Shown one piece after another: positions 6,717 through 8,834 of a DNA stretch of 8,834 bases (its first letter is position 1; the number at the start of each line of letters is the position of its first letter). The notes under the pieces are model-generated. The model was not told the origin of the DNA. It saw only the letters and a list, made by a program, of their open reading frames with translations, and searched no databases. The stretch covers positions 608-9,441 of the forward strand of contig DIEE01000046.1 of assembly GCA_002418465.1 (NCBI GenBank), written 5' to 3'. The DNA is from Pseudomonas sp. UBA5782 (GTDB taxonomy: Bacteria; Pseudomonadota; Gammaproteobacteria; Pseudomonadales; Pseudomonadaceae). A program made the translations under genes and the position numbers.

Positions 6717-7037
6717 TTGAGAACGCTCATCGCCGTATCGCTGACCAGCCTGCTGGCCGGTTGCTCGCTCTGGCCGTCCGCGGCGCAAACATCCTGGACC
6801 CAGTGGCGCTGTGACGACGGCGCCAGCCTGGACTGGCGCTACGCCGATGGCGCGCAGGAGACCGTCGAGTTGCACCTGGGCGCGGACGCGCCGGTGCAGC
6901 GCCTGAAGAAGGAGCCGTCGACCTTCGGCAGCACCTACAGCGACGGCGTACTGACCTTCAACGACAAGGGCTCCGAAGGCCTGGTCTACCGCGTAGCCGA
7001 CGACGAATTGCTCGCCCACGGCTGCCGGGCACCCTGA
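6717..7037 (+). CDS. Putative MliC-family (C-type lysozyme inhibitor) lipoprotein, TTG start
   Basis: This encodes a 106-residue precursor. The signal peptide ends in lipobox LAGC (13-16) with Cys16 lipidated and Ser at +2, predicting an outer-membrane lipoprotein facing the periplasm. The mature domain follows the MliC/PliC pattern (PF09864): WRCDDGASLDWRY (30-42), a beta-rich middle with VELHL (50-54), then PSTFGSTYSDG (67-77) and the loop FNDKGSEG (81-88), ending with Cys103. Cys32 and Cys103 could form the family disulfide. Ser72 and Lys84 fall near the serine and lysine that contact lysozyme in characterised members, though the usual SASG core is here STFGS. The start is TTG: TAAGGA (6705-6710) lies 6 bp upstream, an in-frame stop precedes it, no other Met occurs in the protein, and the signal peptide needs this start. 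It is probably co-transcribed with the preceding lipoprotein. The family call rests on motif resemblance and is moderately sure. Confidence 0.72.
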   Translation: MRTLIAVSLTSLLAGCSLWPSAAQTSWTQWRCDDGASLDWRYADGAQETVELHLGADAPVQRLKKEPSTFGSTYSDGVLTFNDKGSEGLVYRVADDELLAHGCRAP

Positions 7038-7122
7038 ACACTGTAACCTGCTTAAACTTGAACCCGGCCCGCCCCTGAGGCAGGCTTTGCGCTTAACCCC
7101 CCAGACCGGGAGAGAAAACACC

Positions 7123-8187
7123 ATGGCACTCATCAGCATGCGCCAGATGCTGGACCACGCCGCCGAGTTCGGCTACGGCATTCCAGCTTTCAACGTCAAC
7201 AACCTCGAGCAGATGCGCGCCATCATGGAAGCCGCGGATCAGACCGACTCCCCGGTGATCGTCCAGGCCTCGGCCGGTGCGCGCAAATACGCCGGCGCGC
7301 CGTTCCTGCGTCACCTGATCCTCGCCGCGGTCGAAGAATTCCCGCACATCCCGGTGGTCATGCACCAGGACCACGGCACCAGCCCGGACATCTGCCAGCG
7401 CTCGATCCAGCTGGGCTTCAGCTCGGTGATGATGGACGGCTCGCTGAAGGAAGACGGCAAGACCCCGTCCGACTACGAATACAACGTCCGCGTGACCCAG
7501 CAGACCGTCGCCTTCGCCCACGCCTGCGGCGTCTCGGTGGAAGGTGAACTGGGTTGCCTGGGCAGCCTGGAAACCGGCATGGCCGGCGAGGAAGACGGCG
7601 TCGGCGCCGAAGGCACCCTGGATCACAGCCAGTTGCTGACCGACCCGGAAGAAGCCGCCGATTTCGTCGCCAAGACCAAGGTCGACGCCCTGGCCATCGC
7701 CATCGGCACCAGCCACGGCGCCTACAAGTTCACCAAGCCGCCGACCGGTGACACCCTGTCGATCCAGCGCATCAAGGAAATCCACGCACGCATCCCCGAC
7801 ACCCACCTGGTGATGCACGGCTCGTCGTCCGTTCCGCAGGAATGGCTGAAAATCATCAACGAGTACGGTGGCGACATCAAGGAAACCTACGGCGTGCCGG
7901 TCGAGGAAATCGTCGAAGGCATCAAGTACGGCGTGCGCAAGATCAACATCGACACCGACCTGCGTCTCGCCTCCACCGGCGCGATCCGCGAGTTCATGGC
8001 GAAGAACCCCAGCGAGTTCGACCCGCGCAAATACCTGGCGAAAACCGTCGGTGCCATGCGTGACGTCTGCATCGCCCGCTACGAAGCCTTCGGCACCGCC
8101 GGCAATGCCTCGAAGATCAAGCCGATCTCGCTGGAAGACATGTACCTGCGTTACGCCAAGGGCGAGTTGAACCCGAAGATCAACTGA
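7123..8187 (+). CDS. fda: Class II fructose-1,6-bisphosphate aldolase
   Basis: This 354-residue zinc-dependent cytoplasmic aldolase interconverts fructose 1,6-bisphosphate with dihydroxyacetone phosphate and glyceraldehyde 3-phosphate. In pseudomonads this is mainly a gluconeogenic and triose-recycling role. Class II landmarks are the N-terminal GIPAFNVNN (19-27), HQDHG (81-85) with catalytic Asp83 and zinc ligand His84, GELG (141-144) with Glu142, GTSHGAYK (195-202) with zinc ligand His198, MHGSSSVP (231-238) with zinc ligand His232, and NIDTD (275-279) for the substrate phosphate. The long YGVPVEEIVEGIKYGVRKIN region and the overall length fit the Pseudomonas/Calvin-cycle-type subgroup. The ATG at 7123 is preceded by GGGAGAG at 7108-7114, and its length matches known homologues. 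An in-frame ATG at 7087 would add 12 atypical residues and cross that ribosome site. It lies 85 bp after the MliC-like gene with no convincing promoter in between, and a strong terminator follows. Confidence 0.97.
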   Translation: MALISMRQMLDHAAEFGYGIPAFNVNNLEQMRAIMEAADQTDSPVIVQASAGARKYAGAPFLRHLILAAVEEFPHIPVVMHQDHGTSPDICQRSIQLGFSSVMMDGSLKEDGKTPSDYEYNVRVTQQTVAFAHACGVSVEGELGCLGSLETGMAGEEDGVGAEGTLDHSQLLTDPEEAADFVAKTKVDALAIAIGTSHGAYKFTKPPTGDTLSIQRIKEIHARIPDTHLVMHGSSSVPQEWLKIINEYGGDIKETYGVPVEEIVEGIKYGVRKINIDTDLRLASTGAIREFMAKNPSEFDPRKYLAKTVGAMRDVCIARYEAFGTAGNASKIKPISLEDMYLRYAKGELNPKIN

Positions 8188-8202
8188 GCCTGATGCTGCG
8201 GC

Positions 8203-8219
8203 GAGGGCCTGACGCCCTC
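8203..8219 (+). other. Small GC hairpin after the aldolase gene
   Basis: GAGGGC (8203-8208), loop of five, GCCCTC (8214-8219) forms a 6-bp stem starting 15 bp after the aldolase stop. It lies just ahead of the main terminator and has no T-tract. It may protect the transcript 3' end or be incidental. Confidence 0.3.
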
Positions 8220-8240
8220 ACCCGCCGGCTGAAAACGAAA

Positions 8241-8275
8241 ATGCCCGTATCGCGAGATGCGGGCATTTTTCGTTT
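8241..8275 (+). terminator. Rho-independent terminator of the aldolase transcript, potentially bidirectional
   Basis: ATGCCCGTATC (8241-8251) pairs with GATGCGGGCAT (8256-8266): 11 base pairs with one G-U wobble, closed by a GCGA (GNRA-type) tetraloop. TTTT follows at 8267-8270 and then CGTTT. The upstream AAACGAAA mirrors this T-rich tail, so the hairpin could also stop transcription from the other strand. It lies 53 bp after the aldolase stop codon. Confidence 0.92.
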
Positions 8276-8507
8276 ATGGGCCCGCGTTTTTGCGATTTGC
8301 CACCGGCGATTCCTACGCGGGTTGCACACGCCCTACGCAGAAATTCCAGGGCAGTTGCGAACGGTAGGGGCTTCAGCCCACGCGATGCAGCCGGTGGGCT
8401 GAAGCCCAGCCTGTTAGAGCCACGGGGGTTTTCCGCTGGTGCATCAATCCGGACGGCAATGAAAGTTCATAGCGATCTGCGCAACAGTCTGTCGCTGAAT
8501 CTGCCTA
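8276..8507. other. Gene-free spacer with degenerate repeats
   Basis: No credible coding region is seen between the aldolase terminator and the promoter of the 61-residue gene. Short open frames here have no ribosome sites and cross the repeat. The stretch holds a 7-bp inverted repeat CCCGCGT (8281-8287) / ACGCGGG (8315-8321), and two CCTACGC copies (8312-8318 and 8332-8338) that read as GTAGG on the other strand and may be REP remnants. The clear REP at 8364-8407 follows. From 8408 to 8507 I see nothing definable. Confidence 0.55.
8364..8407 (+). repeat. REP element, GTAG plus 14-bp palindrome
   Basis: GTAG (8364-8367) is followed immediately by GGGCTTCAGCCCAC (8368-8381), a 12-base loop, and its exact inverse GTGGGCTGAAGCCC (8394-8407). 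A GTAG tetranucleotide heading a palindrome is the hallmark of REP sequences mobilised by RAYT (TnpA-REP) transposases in Pseudomonas. Each arm is itself partly self-complementary (GGGCTTCAGCCC), so alternative folds are possible. It differs in core sequence from the repeats between tktA and epd. Confidence 0.75.
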
Positions 8508-8537
8508 TTTACATAGGGAGCTAAGCAATTCTATAAA
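8508..8537 (+). promoter_or_regulatory. Sigma70 promoter for the 61-residue gene
   Basis: TTTACA (8508-8513) and TATAAA (8532-8537) each match consensus at 5 of 6 positions and are separated by 18 bp, within an AT-rich patch that stands out from the surroundings. Transcription would begin near 8543-8545, leaving a leader of about 40 nucleotides. This is the best-looking promoter in the window. Confidence 0.7.
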
Positions 8538-8542
8538 GGAAC

Positions 8543-8559
8543 TGCGACATCCAGTCGCA
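8543..8559 (+). other. Leader hairpin at the predicted transcript 5' end
   Basis: TGCGAC (8543-8548), loop ATCCA, GTCGCA (8554-8559) forms a 6-bp stem right at the expected transcription start of the 61-residue gene. A hairpin at the extreme 5' end can protect mRNA from decay; that role is inferred. Confidence 0.4.
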
Positions 8560-8585
8560 CCCATCGACAGTCAGGAGACGCCGCA

Positions 8586-8771
8586 ATGACCGTAACCGTG
8601 ACCGAGCGTGACGACCAACACAAATCCCGCGAGAGCCTGGCCCTGGGCAAACGCACCTGGGATGTGCACCAGCAGGGCGAGCTGGTCGGCATTTTCCATA
8701 GCGAAAGCGATGCCCTGAACTACCGCAGCGAACTGGAGATGGGCGAGCAACGCCGCCACGCTGCGGGCTGA
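8586..8771 (+). CDS. Small conserved-looking hypothetical protein (61 residues)
   Basis: This encodes a soluble 61-residue protein with no signal peptide or membrane segment. The first 20 residues are polar and probably flexible. Residues about 23-38 (TWDVHQQGELVGIFHS) look like a beta hairpin, followed by a charged helix from about 39 to 57 (ESDALNYRSELEMGEQRRH). AGGAG (8573-8577) lies 8 bp before the ATG, a near-consensus promoter lies upstream and a terminator-like hairpin downstream, so it appears to be a real single-gene unit. The W-x-V...G....F.SE..A pattern is shared by several small uncharacterised protein families, but I cannot assign one. Function unknown. Confidence 0.8.
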   Translation: MTVTVTERDDQHKSRESLALGKRTWDVHQQGELVGIFHSESDALNYRSELEMGEQRRHAAG

Positions 8772-8790
8772 ACGGCCTTGTAGAACGAGC

Positions 8791-8828
8791 GCGGGGCCGG
8801 GAATCACTTCCTCGGCCCCGCGGCGTTT
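8791..8828 (+). terminator. Probable terminator after the 61-residue gene
   Basis: GCGGGGCCG (8791-8799) pairs perfectly with CGGCCCCGC (8813-8821). An inner GGAA/TTCC stem (8800-8803/8808-8811) extends the hairpin with one bulged T, giving about 13 base pairs. Only a short GTTT follows (8825-8828), so the U-tract is weak, but the position 20 bp after the stop fits transcript termination. Confidence 0.6.
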
Positions 8829-8834
8829 CCGGGT

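Noticed and set aside
7038..7122. Possible promoter for the aldolase gene, with TAAACT and TTGAAC near 7053-7063
   Set aside because: No -35/-10 pair with acceptable spacing could be assembled. Read-through from the upstream operon is at least as likely.
8193..8524. Short plus-strand frames (69 and 82 codons) after the aldolase gene
   Set aside because: They run through the terminator hairpin and the REP palindrome, have no ribosome binding site and show no protein-like pattern.

Overview
The window is a GC-rich stretch with strong G/C preference at third codon positions. It reads as the chromosome of a Pseudomonas species (gamma-proteobacterium). The main evidence is the gene order transketolase, erythrose-4-phosphate dehydrogenase, phosphoglycerate kinase, two small lipoproteins, class II fructose-bisphosphate aldolase. 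As I recall it, this matches the conserved tktA-epd-pgk-(two small hypotheticals)-fda locus of P. aeruginosa (about PA0548-PA0555). REP-type palindromes starting with GTAG in two intergenic gaps also fit Pseudomonas.

Layout. Positions 1-616 (minus strand) hold the first 205 codons of a LysR-type regulator that runs off the left edge. Its effector domain resembles the CysL/YeiE type. Divergent from it, 727-1845 encodes a ten-helix TDT/SLAC1-TehA family transporter. The shared intergenic region contains an ATAC-N7-GTAT box typical of LysR regulators. Next come transketolase (1969-3966), a 211-bp gap filled with REP/BIME-like palindromes, epd (4178-5221), pgk (5246-6424), a 64-residue lipoprotein (6510-6704), a TTG-started lipoprotein that looks like an MliC-family lysozyme inhibitor (6717-7037), and aldolase (7123-8187) followed by a strong terminator. 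The 398-bp gap after it carries another REP element and a good sigma70 promoter. That promoter drives a 61-residue protein of unknown function (8586-8771), which is followed by a terminator-like hairpin at the right edge.

How the genes work together. Transketolase and aldolase connect the pentose phosphate and Embden-Meyerhof triose pools. Transketolase produces erythrose 4-phosphate, which Epd oxidises to 4-phosphoerythronate for pyridoxal phosphate synthesis. Pgk and aldolase act in lower glycolysis and gluconeogenesis. The two lipoproteins have no evident metabolic link and look like envelope passengers of the operon. The LysR/TDT pair upstream of tktA is the most accessory-looking part; by family logic it could be a sulfite-responsive export unit, which is a hypothesis only. 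I saw no mobile element, CRISPR array, tRNA or rRNA, and nothing that amounts to a clearly new multi-gene system.
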